DNA of 64,000 nt from Kryptolebias marmoratus (GCF_001649575.2 NC_051438.1:9869445-9933444); one strand, 5' to 3'; shown: positions 1-13,100, counted from the first letter of the stretch. The notes: generated by a model not told the origin, from the sequence alone. Translations and numbers: made by a program.

Positions 1-135
1 TGTCATTAATGAGCTGAACGTTTTGATATATGAACGGTTGAAATAGCTGAAAAATTGCGGAACGAGTTAGATGCCGAAAAACGTACGGAATAGTGAAAGA
101 AGAATAATAGATAAGAAAGAGAAACAGGAAAACAA

Positions 136-165
136 TTGTGTGAATGCTTAAAAGCATTCACACAA
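136..165. repeat. 30-bp palindrome
   Basis: Two perfect 14-bp inverted arms (136-149 and 152-165) are separated by two A bases. As RNA or single-stranded DNA this would form a near-perfect hairpin. The flanks are A-rich and look like part of an old dispersed repeat, but I cannot name it. Confidence 0.7.
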
Positions 166-2555
166 CAAGAAGCGCTTGGAGAGCACAAACGTCCGCCAAG
201 GCCAGGGTGTCATTAAAAAAATAGTTTGATCTGGATCACCACCAAAATTTAACAAATTGTTTCTTGTGATTTATTTAAACAATCAGAATGGTTTTACATA
301 GTTTGGACTGTCTGGCAATCTGGATATCTTTCTTAGAGTAGATATTTTTTAGTTATCTCTAAAACAGTAATTGAACGTAGGTAACAATACGGCACATAGA
401 CACTGTCTTTGCTAACAAGCATGTTTTCACACTGGTAGACATTTGGACTCCAAGTAGTTTTCTTTGGGGCATTGTGTCCTTGACTAGCCATAACACTGAT
501 AATCATGACATTTCGGTTTCATTTGCAATACTCGAACTGTCAGGTTTGCGGGCTGTGTGTTCAAAATCCACCAAACACTGATGCGTATCATCCATGTGAA
601 TCCAGAGGCACCCAGTGGGGTTAAAACAAAGGCTCCTCATGGAGTTCGCTTTATCCCCGAATTGATCAATTCAGCATGTAAACCTGACAAAATATTACTT
701 TAAATACAGTGTGCTTTGAACGAATGGACAAAATGCTCTGTTCCCGAACAGCTGATGAAATGTTTGCATTCATCAGAACGACCCTCCATCAAACCTTTGT
801 TTGTTTGCATTCGATTACTAGCCATTCAAACTGAATACAGCCCAGCGGACCAATCTAGGAAGCACATTTTATCTGAGCGCAGTAACTTTCGTCATCAAGT
901 CCAAATCACTCCCAAGCTGCATGCTGCAAATCGAATACAATCATTTGCTCAGACTGTTATCAGCACAAGGTCAGTGAGGGGGTGGAAACAGCCCACCGTT
1001 TGACCCGCGCTCCACTGAAAAACTAATGCATTCATTTTAGCTGTTGGATGTTTTACAAAAACAAGAGGACAGGGGGAAAAAAATTGGCACCGTTTAACAT
1101 GACTGGTGATGTGACTTACTCCTAATGCAATCTGTGTGCTGTATACAGCCAAAGCAGATTTACTGCGTTAAGCTCCTAATTACCAACAAATAAGAGGACG
1201 GAGGAGATTCAAATGCAGGGCACGATTACAATTCAGGTGTTTATGAGACTGTATGTGCTGCTACAAAGAGGCCGCGTGTCTCTTTGTGTGAAAAACTGAA
1301 GACATGCTGTGAAGCGGAACAACGGCTGAGGGAGGAATGGACAAGCCCCGCACGAATGATTGCTTGTGTTTTTAATATTTGTTGTTATTTGATCATTTGG
1401 TCTGTTTTGTATTTCACTCACGAGGTTTGGTTTGGTGAGAGTCCAGTGTTAAAGAGTAAGTGTATTTTATGGTTGTTGTTTTTTTTTGTCTGTGTGTGTA
1501 TGTTCACATTCAGGTTTTCTGCTGTTTTATTTTTATTCGTGTTTAGATTTGGAATAATTTATCATAATGTGTCTTGACATCTACCACTTTTTTTTTCCTG
1601 TTCCTGCTCACAAGAAAACTGAAAAATAATTAAATAAATAAAATAAACAAAAGTCATCCTAATGGATCAAAAGTTGACTTTTGACCCTCCAGGTAGGAAA
1701 AATGAGCTAACTGTATAAGCTACATTTCAGCCATGCATAGTTAAGGGTGCCATGCAGTGCACCCTTATTACCATCCGCTCGTTATTCTTCCATTTCCATC
1801 CCAATTCTTTTTTTTTTTGCTACTCCTAAAAAAAAACAAAAAACAAAAGTACAAAACATGCAGCTCAGCTGAGAGTAATATACCATTATTTTGGGTGGCA
1901 GTACATTGTACAACTTGGACAAAATTTGTAAGTAAAATGCAAAAAGTTTCCACGTACACAACAATGGGATGGGTGGGAGAAAAAAAAAAAAAAGCCTTCT
2001 TTCGAGCTCTGTAAATCGTAGTTACAGTTATGCCTGATATTTTAACTCAGATTTTCAGAAGACAGAGTGATTCACGGACCCATGGTGTGTTAAAAAGTAA
2101 GTGGTTTATTTCCAGGAATAATCAGGGTTGGACCAGGGGAGCTGCAGAGACAATGATGAGGTGAGTGGAGGATTCCAAATTGTAAATAACAGCTTGACTT
2201 TGAGTTATTGACTTACGGAGTCATGATTCCTTTATAGGTCTGACAGAGGGGTGAGAATTCCAGTCTGGGCTGAGCTTGGCGGGTTCCAGTGAGGTTAGTG
2301 TACCGTCGGAGAGCGGCAGGCCGGAGGCTGGTGGGTGAGACTGAGCCAGTAATAATCCTGAGTGAGCTAGCATTTTGATATTTTTCACTTTTGTTTTTTT
2401 AATAAATGCCGTGTAATTGTAACCCAGTGTTTCTCTCACTGAGAAGGACAACAGTTTTCTCTCAGATCCCTCCAGAATCAACTCTTTCAAACTCTCACTG
2501 ACCTCTATCGCATTTGAGTTAAGAATTTTTTCCTCAAAACTGGAAGTGAACGGTC
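166..2555. other. Intergenic, no gene seen
   Basis: The stretch is AT-rich and the only open frames are short and lack protein-like composition. An 8-bp inverted repeat with an 8-nt loop lies at 1743-1766 (AAGGGTGC and its complement) and may be the end of an old element. Poly-T and poly-A tracts occur at 1808-1819 and 1980-1993. The stretch 2070-2350 has a mosaic GC content resembling a decayed LTR, but I could not support this. Confidence 0.5.
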
Positions 2556-2559
2556 TTTA

Positions 2560-2800
2560 TTACTTCTTATACCTCCTACATAAAACACTGCAGACAGAAA
2601 TTCACATGTGATGACCAGATGGTTCTACTGCTCACAGTTCAGAAATTTCTTAAAGTTTTTACGATTATTGTTGGAGGCTTACTTTCTAGTCTGTGTTTTT
2701 GTCTGCCTGACTTATTAGGAGTGCTGTGAAGGAGTGAGCGACACTTGTGTATGGTTACTATGGTGACCCGAATGAGCCACTGGCAGCAGCTGTAGCATTT
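2560..2800 (-). repeat. Family C dispersed repeat, minus-orientation copy
   Basis: Read on the minus strand, this stretch matches 24660-24780. Both carry CACTCCTAATA, a short run of CAGACA-type bases, then AGTAAGC and a CAA-rich tract. The copies are clearly diverged. No coding potential is visible, and the family is unnamed here. Confidence 0.5.
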
Positions 2801-3940
2801 CTTATGATATTGTTTTTTTTTCTCTTCTTATCCTGTTTATAGACCAATTTGCGGGCATTTTTATTGTGACAAAATGCCGATTATTTGATGTAGAACCTGT
2901 GTTTAGATTAATACAAAGTACAGTAAATCCCAAATTACTATTGGGCTTTATAGAAGAGGGTTGATGTATGATGGACTTTCTGACAAATTTCTTCGATAAC
3001 TTTCCATCCCTTGTTATTGTCACATCAAACAGGTGGCCATTAAAGATATTGTAAAGATGTTGATATTTCCCAGTTTCGCTCCTCTGGTAATGGCCATCCT
3101 ACAGAAAGAGAAGAGACAAAAACCGAGGAGAGGAGACCTTGGCTTGGTTATATATTCAGGACAGAGCCTCACGCTAATCCACATACACTCCAGCTCCATC
3201 CCCCATGTGTGCCCTGCCCTTAAGAAGACAAACAATAGATATCCTTCACTCTCCTCCAGATCACCTCTTTCAACACATTATCCTTCATCTGCTCGTTCTT
3301 TGTCTTTTTCATACGCTCACATTTGTTTATGTTTGCCATGTAAAACAGACAGGGCAACAAATATATAAAAAAAAAAGTACATGATTTTTTTTTTTAATGC
3401 AAAACGAGAGGGAGGGGGAAAAAGGCCGATGAATCACTTTCTGTTTGTGTAAGAGGGATTTTTAGCTAAGCCCAATTTAACAGTCAGTGAGTTTAAGCAA
3501 AGGTGCTCCGCACTTTCTATTCTGCAGCATAAACACTCGATATATGCTAAGCCTCATTCTCTCGGTGTGCATAATGCTGCCTGGATCTCACCGGGCTCCC
3601 GTGGACCTGCACACACGGCCCCATCCTCCTTACTCCTTTTGCCAATAGCTGCCAAGCTGAATCAATATGTCAATTCACATTGCAAATGTTGGGTCTTGAC
3701 TTTGCAAGGTAATGTCTGCTTGTCTCTGCAATTTTGCTTTGTGCGTGAAAGAAAGGCGAGAAAAAAAGCCCTGGTCCTGGACAATAGGTGATAAAAACCA
3801 TAACCATCCTGAGAAGCTTTTTTTACCAGGCTGGTTTTAAACCCACAGGTTTAGTTATTGGGTCCTTACACCCTACTGTCCTTCTGTCTTTGTAAATTTC
3901 TCTTTCTTCCACAACTCTTACGAAACCACAGGCCTAGAAT
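2801..3940. other. Intergenic, no gene seen
   Basis: The stretch holds A- and T-rich tracts (3368-3398) and short chance open frames. An open frame at 3033-3368 has no recognisable domain and no splice or start context that would support a gene. Confidence 0.5.
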
Positions 3941-3949
3941 ATTTTGAAA

Positions 3950-4900
3950 AAAATGCATATCGCCCACCACCTTAATGCCAGAGTTTTAAACTCAGATCAT
4001 CTAATGTTGAGGAAGTTATAGTGCTCTGGCCAAACATTATGTGAAAAGAACATTATGTGAAATTTCATTTGATATTGCAAGATGTCATACTCGAAGTATG
4101 TTTTGTGAATAACTCTCAGCTACTACCACACCAAATTTTAACTCAATATCTATAAAATTGACTGAGTTTTAGCCATTTTTGAGTATGCTAAGGTCTGTTG
4201 GCTGTGGCGGCCATCTTTAATTGTTTTGGCTCCAAAAGGTAATCGGTCGTAGATGCACATTAAATGTTTACTTTCTGCAAGTTTTTTTTTTTTACCCATC
4301 CAGTAATTCACGAGATATTTTGCTAACAGACGGTTTGCTAGTGTAGATTGGCCAAAAATCTAATTAAATTAAAAAGCAAAGCAACTGGAATTCTGTTCTG
4401 TAGTTGAAAATGTTTTGCTTCCCTTAATGGGAAGCTTTGTTACAGTTTTGAATTGATAAAGATTCCTGTATGGGAAGTGAAGCGTCTTCAGCTACAGCAT
4501 AGAATTCTGGTTGTTTTATTTTTTTATTTTTTGGGAGGTTTGCTAACAGACGGACAGAGTTAACTCCAAATAGTTAATGGGAAAAATTCATACAAAGATA
4601 CCACACAATCTGTTAGTGATCAGAATATATGTTGGGGATCAATCTCATCTGTTACCAAACCAACATTTAGGTCAATATCTGTAAAAAATGGCTGAGTTAA
4701 AGCCCCTTTTTTAAGGTTAATAGGCTGTGGCAGCCATCTTGAATCAGGTTGAGTCCAAATAGTAATCAGCTGTAGATATACATCCATTGATTACTTTCTG
4801 AAAATGTGATTAAAAGTCATCCAGTGGTTCATGAGATGGTTTGATAAACGACAGACAAACGAACACACACAGACAGGGACAAACATTATCATCCACCTTC
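3950..4900 (-). repeat. Family A repeat, two diverged units in minus orientation
   Basis: Two related units (about 3990-4330 and 4540-4900) each hold the same ordered blocks. These are a 'CTACNACCACACCAAATTTTA' type block, an 'AATATCTGTAAA' block, a GGC(G/A)GCCATCTT block (near 4206 and 4730), 'GTAATCAGC', and a closing GCTAACAGAC or equivalent. The second unit ends in a CAGACAAACGAACACACAC tail, as does the copy ending near 27560. No protein is encoded. A small foldback element sits between the units. Confidence 0.6.
4387..4510. repeat. Small foldback (hairpin) element
   Basis: The two ends are inverted copies of each other: 4387-4425 begins CTGGAATTCTG, and 4470-4510 ends with CATAGAATTCTGG. 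Arms of about 38 bp carry several mismatches around a roughly 45-bp centre. It lies inside the family A composite. It is probably a non-autonomous hairpin transposon, by inference from structure only. Confidence 0.6.
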
Positions 4901-5080
4901 ATCTTTTGGCGGCAGGTGATCAAAAGGGGTTTTGGACTCATTTTAAATAGAACCTGCAAATCTGGGGGACCAAGAGAACTGTATCCAGGTTTCCTCCCAA
5001 GGCTCTACAGTGTTGAACCAAGAGCGAGAAGTGGGATGGGAGCGGCGAGGAGAAGATCTGCACTAAGAGCCCAGAGACCA

Positions 5081-5093
5081 CCCCCCCCCCCNN

Positions 5094-5125
<32 letters not shown>
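5081..5125. repeat. Poly-C, two ambiguous bases, then (CA)n microsatellite
   Basis: Eleven C bases (5081-5091) are followed by NN at 5092-5093 and about 16 CA units to 5125. The two N bases mark unresolved sequence at the junction of two simple repeats, so the true length here is uncertain. Confidence 0.95.
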
Positions 5126-5126
<1 letters not shown>

Positions 5127-6155
5127 CTCTTAGAGCGATCAAGTCCACTCTGAAAACTCTACACTTAATACTGTCTCACAGGGACGCACACCCACGCAAG
5201 CACATACAAATGTAAGGACTCAAAACACATGTGCAGCTGAATTATTCATGCACACATTGAGTGCATATTGTACCTAATCACAACAGCTGCGGGAACACTC
5301 GATCCTCCGTGGCAGAACTTGTTCTGATACGTTAAGAAGACCAGCTGAGTGAAGGCTAATGATAGTTTTCACACTTAAAAACGCTTCCTGCATTATGCAC
5401 GAGCTCCACCCTTATCCCAGCTGAGTTGGCTGCGGGCCCGATCGCTTGCCAAAAGCACATGTCTGAAAGGGATCTTTTAGCGAAACATGTGACTCTTCTC
5501 CCTATAGAGCAAGAACGTGTGCGTGACAAGACCGAGCAAAGCTGGAACCTTCAGAAACGTCTTAAAGCGCAACGCTGCCCTACCTTAACATTTGAATATG
5601 CATGAGATTTTAGATTAGCACTTTTCATTTCCAGTGTGCCTCCCTTCAGCTGTCACATCCGTGGTGTCTGAAAATAAACAGCGCAGGAAAACTTTAAAGC
5701 CCACTCAGTTTTCATATTTTTATTTAGATTTCATTTTCAATCGTCAAGCACAAGGGCCAGGAAAGCTTATTTGATCTGTCTGTTCAAGCAAAGTTTCATG
5801 AATAAGGGCGCGAGGGAGAGACCGAATAACCCTGTCAGACACCAGCAGTGTCTGAAACCAATCAAGGTTGCCGTTTCTCCGGGGATTGTTTGTCGCAGTC
5901 ACTCTCACCGTCTTGTTCTGTTTTGATCCCAGCTTTGCCCTCAACAGCTTTTTGGATAATCAGTGATTTAGCTGCAAAAAGGTGACTCATGAATAATAAT
6001 ATGTTTTCAAGTGTGGGAAATTAATTTTTTGGCATCTTGTCAATGCTCGGCACTTGGAGGGTACACGCAGTTTTGACTAGTCTCTAATTTTTACATGAAA
6101 TCTTCATGAAGAAAGGCTGTGTTACAGTAAAAAAATTATATATATATTTATTTGC
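5126..6155. other. Intergenic, no gene seen
   Basis: The stretch has mixed composition with no recognisable protein, RNA gene or repeat family. Confidence 0.4.
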
Positions 6156-6159
6156 ACTA

Positions 6160-6215
6160 GCTCCCTGCGACCCGGAATGGAGAAGCGGGTAAAGAAAATG
6201 GATGGATGGATGTAT
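6160..6215 (+). mobile_element. 3' tail of a LINE/SINE retroposon ending in (GGAT)n
   Basis: The block with 'CTCCCTGCGACCCGGAATGG', then AAGCGGGTAAAGAAAATGGATGGATGGATG, is the well-known tail shared by many fish LINEs and SINEs. Only the last 50 bases or so are present, as expected for a strongly 5'-truncated insertion. The family name is not certain. Confidence 0.7.
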
Positions 6216-7019
6216 TTGCGCTGTAAAAACTGAGGGTACTTGAAACGGTGTTTGGGTTGTTGCTCCAGCATGGTTCCTTAAACAATGGCACCTTTGTACC
6301 TTACTTTTAAACATTTTAAAAAAGGTACATTTTTGCACCGTGAAGGCACAAAAAATAAATTCTCTTTCATTCTCTTTCTGCAGTACTTTTAGTTTGGTTT
6401 TCACTAATTTGTCCAAATCCTCTTCTTGATTCATTCCTGTCTTTATTTCAAAACTGTACATCAGCGTACTGAGCCATAAATGTGGGGACAGCTGCCAAGG
6501 TGGGTACAAAACAGACCTAAGTGGGCAGAGGTGAGTAACGGATTAATGTGCAAAGCCAAGAATACAGCTCTTCGAGCCGGACACACAAAAATAGGCTCCG
6601 ATTTTCAAAAGCTGACCGCTCAAAACACGACAAAACGTTGCTTGCAAACACTAAGAATTCTGTGAGACTCCATTGGAAATTTCACGTTTTCTTGCAATTT
6701 TGAGTTGCCAAATAGTCTCCCTACACTTGCAGCTTAGTTGGATACCATCTAAAGTGCAAGAAATGTGAGACAACTTGGTGAGGGTTTTTTTTTTTTTATG
6801 ACCCATGGAACTAAACTGTGTGAGTGGAGACAACAACCAGAACAGGACAATAAGGATGCCACACAGTATCCCCACGTGATCTGGTCATTGCTGATCCCAG
6901 CAGCAACAGAAAGACCTGCTCAGGTCTTCAGCAGCTCAGCCTGGTCCTCATCCAGCAGCTTCTGCACTTCAGAGGTCCATATCACTTCATCTCTGTCAAC
7001 CCACAGTCACAATGTATGT

Positions 7020-7350
7020 AAATAGCGATAACAGCGGCTAGCTGTAGCATTTACAAATACCTTCCTATAGGATTATCATAATTTCTGCAAGAATAACTAT
7101 GCAATGGAAGACTGACAGTGATATAAAAGTTTATAAAAAAGGATTTGCAGAAGCCATTATGAAAATCTTTAGGCTCTAGAGGTTTTAAGATGACAGCAAT
7201 CCACTTTGGGCTTAGCTCTGATCTGATCTGACTAACTAATTCATCAGTCTGGGCAGAATGGGGGAGCTCTCTCCAAACTAAGTTTGCAACGTTTCTGCTG
7301 AACCCCACTTCAGAAGATCTGAACTCTCTCTTTTTCAAAGATCTCATTCA
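7020..7350. repeat. Family B long-inverted-repeat element, partial copy
   Basis: The stretch carries the family B blocks: GCTAGCTGTAGCATTT, a TTTATAAAA block, TTTTAAGATGACAGCAATCCACTTTGG and a TCATCAGTCTGG block. It ends near AACCCCACTTCAGAAG. This is the central and right part of the element seen in full at 17218-17815. It is non-coding. Confidence 0.55.
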
Positions 7351-9524
7351 TGGCAAAGAGTCAGAAACTAGAATGACTGAAAAATGTCTTGTTGTAAAGT
7401 AAATTAAAAAGTTTCTCGACTGGTGCAGTAATGTTTAATCTAGAATAACTCGTGTTACAGAATTCCTGCAATAAATAGTTCACTCTTCAAGATTTGCATT
7501 TAAATACCTAGAAACATGTATTAGGCTACATTCCTTTAAATGACTTTTGTGTAAATAATTTCTTTAGCCAGCATAAGAAATAGTTTATTTTTACTGACAA
7601 CATTGCAAACATAAATTGTATATCCTCACCAATGCAGAATTAAAATCTTTTATATTAAGAAGAAACAAAATCAGACTACATAATAACCAACTTGTTTATA
7701 TTTCCATGTCCGTACATCAACATTATATTTCTCTAAGAACTCACTTTGATCAAACTCATATTTATCTTTCCATAAGATCATTAAATATAAAAAGTAGCTG
7801 ATGTTTTCTCCTACTTCGGAGTTTGTGTTTCACAGCTTTTTTTCTAGCATGAAATCTCCTGTCAAATCCATCACATTGAATAGCTTATCAAAAATCAAGT
7901 TTGGTGTCATCATTTCCAAGCAACTAAATATATAAATAACTGCCACTCCAAGAGTCTCTTCAAATCTGTCATCACTTGTTGTTTGGAAAGATGCCAGAAA
8001 TATCAGGCGTTTTTTTTTTCTTCTTAAAAACATTAATTAAATTTGCCACACAAACAAGCTGATGAGCAAAGCTGAGAAAAGCTGACAGATTTGTTGAGTG
8101 AGGTTCATGGTTCTGACAATCATAATTTTATTTATTTATTTTTTAAATGGGGGGGGGGGGGGTCACCACTTTTTGTGTCTAAGTGAGAATCTTATTTTTA
8201 ATTTTTTTTAAAGCTCAGGAAATGCAGGGTTGTTTGTTAAAAGAGTTGCAACAATTACAAGAACTACAAAAGTACTGGGTAAAATCCAAATACGTATCAA
8301 AGAAAAATCCAGGACTGAAACAGGAACCAACATGTGGACTAAGCAGCTATGCTGGTAATGATGAGTATCTGGCAGCTGAACAGTAAACAACCACGAGAAT
8401 AAGCGCTGAGGAGGTGATTACAGACTGAATGCAGCTGGGTGACCACAGATTGACTGCAGGTGAGAGTGCCCGTGATAGGGAAACTGAGGGAACTCAATGA
8501 CAGTGGCGATTAGATGGCAAAACGTGCTAAAAAAACATCTAAAAATCAATGGCAACAAAGAAAAAGATACACAAACATACTGATACCTGAGGTGAGAACA
8601 CAAGAAACTAAGACGTCTAAACAAAACAAAACTAATCAACCACAAAACCCTAATACCCCCCAAAACCATCTCCAAATGCATGTTACTGGAAGTTTGGCAG
8701 TCTTGTTGCCTGAAGACTGAAGCTGCTGCATATTCTCAATATTATGATGAATGCAGGGCTTGTCAGGCTCATGAGGCGCATGTAGGAGGAAGTTGTTCTT
8801 AAGCAACCTGTGCAGCTCCTTAGCCTGCGATGTCTTCACACCAGCCTGCATCTACCCTCTGTCCAGCTGCGGCTAAGTTTCAGCCAAATCAAAAACACAA
8901 CAGCCTTTTACTTCGTGCTGAGTGTGCACTTGCATCCTTGAATAAAGCGTCTTACTTTCCAAGGACTGGAAGTTGGTGGAAAGATGTAGCGATGACATAG
9001 TCGAGTCTGTACAGATAAGCTTTAAGCAGTGCCTCATTGATGTCTCCTGATTCTTTGCATCCTCTCCTGGGGCCTCGTCCAAAAACCTCTACTGAAACAT
9101 AAGCCTAAATTGAGAAAATGGTGTACGTACAAAAGAATCCACATGTTTGAAACTCTGCCCAAATGAATCCAAGCACGTTTCCTTTGTACATCCAGATCAA
9201 CATGGTACTGAGCACCTCCCCTGACTCGCCTCCATTTGTTTGCATCTAGAAATACACGCAGACATTGATCATCCTCTCTGCGTGATCAAAAATCGTGTCA
9301 ATATGCCAGAAAAAAGGGAAGTTCACAAATAAGTTGGCTGGGGGCAAAAATGTTTGGTTTGTATCGCTGTCTTATGGTATTAGGAGCAGAGATGGCGTGT
9401 TGCTGCTATTGTCAGAACAGCGCACACAGTTACAAGAAATGGTCTTTAATCGCCGTCGCTGCCCGTTGAAGTTACGCACATCTTACATGGATTACACACA
9501 CCATTTATTGTAAATCAAAGCAGA
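7351..9524. other. Intergenic, no gene seen
   Basis: The stretch is AT-rich to 8150, then has a run of 13 G bases (8149-8161). The part at 8700-9520 has more balanced composition and may be an old DNA transposon that the LTR element later entered, but no transposase motif was found. No host exon was recognised. Confidence 0.4.
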
Positions 9525-9529
9525 ATTGC

Positions 9530-10135
9530 TGACAAGGTCAGGCAAAAACGGAGTCAATACGAGGCAACAACGACAGAGTTTTAACCTTTTATTGGTTAAC
9601 ACTGAGCTGCCAGGAAAGTCAGAAAAGCAGAACTCACTTTGCGGTTGGTCAATGACTGGGGATCTCGGGCAGAAAGGGGTATCCAGAAACAGGCATGGGT
9701 CAAAACCGGGAGAGCAGAAGTCAGTAGCCAAAACAGAGAGGGGCAATCCAAAAGCGGGGTCCGAAGGGCAGAGGCAAGGTCCGTTAATCCAGGTCAGAGT
9801 CCGAAAAGGTATCCAAGAGGGGCGAGGCAAAAAAAACAGAAGTCGAGAGACAGGCGAAGGGTCAAAAACAAGGCAGGCATGAAACTATGGGAAGCGCTGG
9901 ACATTTACTAGGCAAAAGCTGTTCAATAATCTGGCACTGAGGTGTGTGAGCTGTGGATATTTAAGGAGACCGGAACAGGTGAAACAGATGAGACTAATAG
10001 AGTGGGCATGGCAACATGGGCGTGACTTGAACTGTGGGACTGTGGAAAGTTACGTGACTGTGGCTAGAGGCGTGGCAGGAGCAGAGGGAAGGAACTGAGA
10101 GAGAGGAGGCGTAACCCTGGCAGTGAGCTGTGACA
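9530..10135 (-). repeat. 3' LTR of the chromovirus
   Basis: This 606-bp LTR has the same length and sequence as the other copy as far as I can compare. In element orientation, U3 runs from 10135 to about 9936. A TATA-like TTAAATAT lies at 9964-9957, with a predicted RNA start near 9935. An AATAAA signal lies at 9593-9588, leaving a short U5. The R region would be about 350 nt, which is long for this kind of element. Confidence 0.95.
9588..9593 (-). terminator. Polyadenylation signal AATAAA in the 3' LTR
   Basis: AATAAA is read on the minus strand about 58 bases before the LTR end, where the 3' end of the element's RNA should form. The equivalent site in the 5' LTR is 14475-14480. Confidence 0.65.
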
Positions 10136-10150
10136 GAGCCCCCCTCTCAC
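10136..10150 (-). promoter_or_regulatory. Polypurine tract for plus-strand DNA priming
   Basis: Read on the minus strand, the 15 bases before the 3' LTR are GTGAGAGGGGGGCTC. The G-rich core matches the position and composition of the primer tract left by RNase H during reverse transcription. The pol stop codon TGA (10149-10147) overlaps its start, so pol ends essentially at the LTR. Confidence 0.75.
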
Positions 10151-13100
10151 GGCCCGGCTCCCGACGGGCCGCCAGGTTGGCCCGGATGTGACCTATGGAA
10201 CTCCAGAATGAGATCCCGATCTAAGATGTGTTTGGCGGGAACCCAGGACCGTTCCTCGGGACCGTATCCCTCCCAATCCACGAGGTAATGAATGCTGCGC
10301 CCCCACCGTCGTGATTTAAGGAGTCTCCTCACCGTGAAGGCTGGACCCCCATCGATGAACCGGGCGGGTGGAGGGGGTCCGGAGGCGGGACAGAGTCCAG
10401 ACGTCCGGACAGGCTTGACTCTGGACACATGGAAGGTCGGGTGGCACCTGGAACTCCTGGGAAGTCTGAGCCGGACTGCAGCTGGATTTATGACCTTAGT
10501 GATGGGAAACGGTCCGATGAACCTGGGAGCCAACTTGCGGCACTCCACCCTCAGAGGCAGATCCCTGGTAGCCAGCCACACTTTCTGCCCAACCTGGTAA
10601 ACAGGTTGTTTAGACCTCCTTCGGTTAGCCACCCGGGAGTACACCGCTGACGTCTCGAGAAGAGCTTTTCTGGCCCTGGTCCAGACTCGGCGACATCGAT
10701 GGGCAGCGGCATAGGCGGAGGGAACACCAGCCGGTCCTTCCTGGACAGAAATAACAGGTGGCTGGAAGCCAAAAACCGTAAAGAAAGGGGACAGACCAGT
10801 AGCAGACGATGGTAAGGAATTGATAGCCTGTTCCACCCACGGCAGATTCTCAGTCCATTTGGCAGGATTGACGGAACAAAGGAGGCGTAGTTTGGTCTCA
10901 ACCTCTTGGTTAGCCCTCTCCGTCTGCCCATCCGTCTGAGGGTGAAAACCAGAAGACAAACTAACGGAAATCCCCAGAAGCTTGCAGAATTCCCGCCAGA
11001 ACCTGGAGACAAATTGTGGACCACGATCAGACACAATGTCCTTAGGTATCCCATGAAGTCTAAAAACCTCCTTGGCCATGATGCCCGCCATCTCCTTGGA
11101 CGACGGTAACTTCTTTAACGGGACCAGATGAACCATCTTAGAAAATCTGTCCACAATGGTGAGAATGACAGAATTACCCGCTGAGGGTGGTAGACCTGTG
11201 ATGAAGTCCATGGAAACATGAGACCAGGGACGAGAGGGAATAGGCAGGGGACGTAACAATCCAGCAGGACGGTGGCGAGGTACCTTAGCCTGAGCACACT
11301 GGGGACAAGCAGCGATGAACTCCCGAACGTCCCTGGTCATGGTTCTCCACCAGAACTGGGACCTTAGCACAGCCAACGTCTTGCTGATGCCTGGGTGACA
11401 AAACAACTTAGAGCAGTGACAGAACGTGATTACCTGACCCCTCAGTTCTTGCGGGACAAACAAACGACCTGGAGGGCAGGAAGTGGGTGGAGGAGAGATA
11501 AGGTGAGCCTGACGCAGGTCCCGTTCCAGCTGGGTGATGGCGAGCCGAACCTCCTGGGGCAAAATGAACTCCTCCACTTCAGGTTTAGAAACCTCCAACA
11601 AGCCCTCGTGCATCCGTGACAGAGCGTCTGCTTTAGCGTTCCTCTCCCCAGGCCTGTAAGTGAGGGTGAAGGAAAAACGGGAAAAAAACAGAGCCCACCT
11701 TGCCTGACGTGAATTTAGCCTCTTAGCTGTCTTGAGATACTCCAGGTTCTTATGGTCGGTCCAGATAATAAAAGGCTCCTTAGCCCCCTCCAGCCAGTGT
11801 CTCCACTCTTCGAGAGCCAATTTGACCGCCAGCAATTCTCTTTCTCCAACATCATAATTTTGTTCCGCTGGGGTGAGTCTCTTTGAGAAAAAGGCACAAG
11901 GATGCACCTTCTTGTCACCCCCTCTTTGGCTAAGTACCGCCCCCACCCCTGTGCTGGAAGCGTCCACTTCCACAATGAACTGTTCATTGGGGTTGGGAGA
12001 GAGTAGAATGGGAGCCTTAACAAAAAGCTCCTTAAGTCTCCCGAACGCTGCTTGAGCCTCAGGGTTCCAAAGAAACCTCTCTTTAATTGAGGTAAGGGAA
12101 TGAAGTGGAGCGGCTACCTGACTAAACCCCTTAATAAACCTCCTATAAAAGTTCGCAAATCCAAGGAAGCGCTGCAGACTCCTTCTGTCTAACGGAACAG
12201 GCCAATTGATAACCGCAGCGACCTTAGACTGATCCATCGAAACTTTCCCCGGTGAAATGTTAAACCCCAGAAATGAGGTGGATGACTGATGAAAGTCACA
12301 TTTTTCGGCCTTAACGAAAAGATTGTTCTGAAGAAGCCTGAGTAGTACCTGTCTTACATGAGCCCTGTGAGAGTCTAAATCTTTAGAAAAAATCAATATG
12401 TCGTCTAAGTAGACGAAAATGAACTGACCAATCATGTCTCTAAGCAAATCGTTAACCATAGACTGAAACACGGCAGGAGCATTAGTAAGACCGAAAGGCA
12501 TGACAAGATACTCGTAGTGTCCTGTAGGAGTATTAAAGGCCGTCTTCCACTCATCACCCTCTCTTATACGAATTAAGTGATAAGCATTACGTAAATCGAG
12601 TTTAGTAAAAATCGTGGACTCCTGAATGATATCAAACGCGGATGACATGAGAGGAAGCGGATACTTATTCTTGATGGTAATATTGTTTAACCCCCTATAA
12701 TCAATACAAGGCCTTAGAGAGCCATCTTTCTTCCCTACAAAGAAGAACCCCGCCCCCGCAGGAGAAACCGAAGGCCGAATGATCCCTGCCTGAAGACTCT
12801 CCTTAATGTACTGATTCATTGACTCTTGTTCGGGGCGAGACAAAGAAAAAACTCTACCCTTAGGTGGAACCGAACCAGGAAGGAGGTCGATAGGGCAATC
12901 ATAAGGGCGGTGAGGAGGCAGAGAAGTGGCTCTCACCTTATTAAACACCTCTTTGAGGTCGTGATACTCGGGTGGTACCTTAGAGATATCTGAAAAAACC
13001 CCGGTGGTAGACTCTGACGGAGGCTGCCCTCCTACAGCCTCCTGCAGGCAGGTCGAGGAACACTGTCCAGCCCATCCAGTGATCTCTCGACGGACCCAGT

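Noticed and set aside
2070..2350. Possible LTR-like remnant with GTGGTTTATTTCCAGGAATA near its start
   Set aside because: No paired copy, no target duplication and no clear ends, so it could not be supported.
9526..9911. Plus-strand open frames in each LTR (118 and 90 codons)
   Set aside because: They are antisense to the element, duplicated in both LTRs, and without any known domain.
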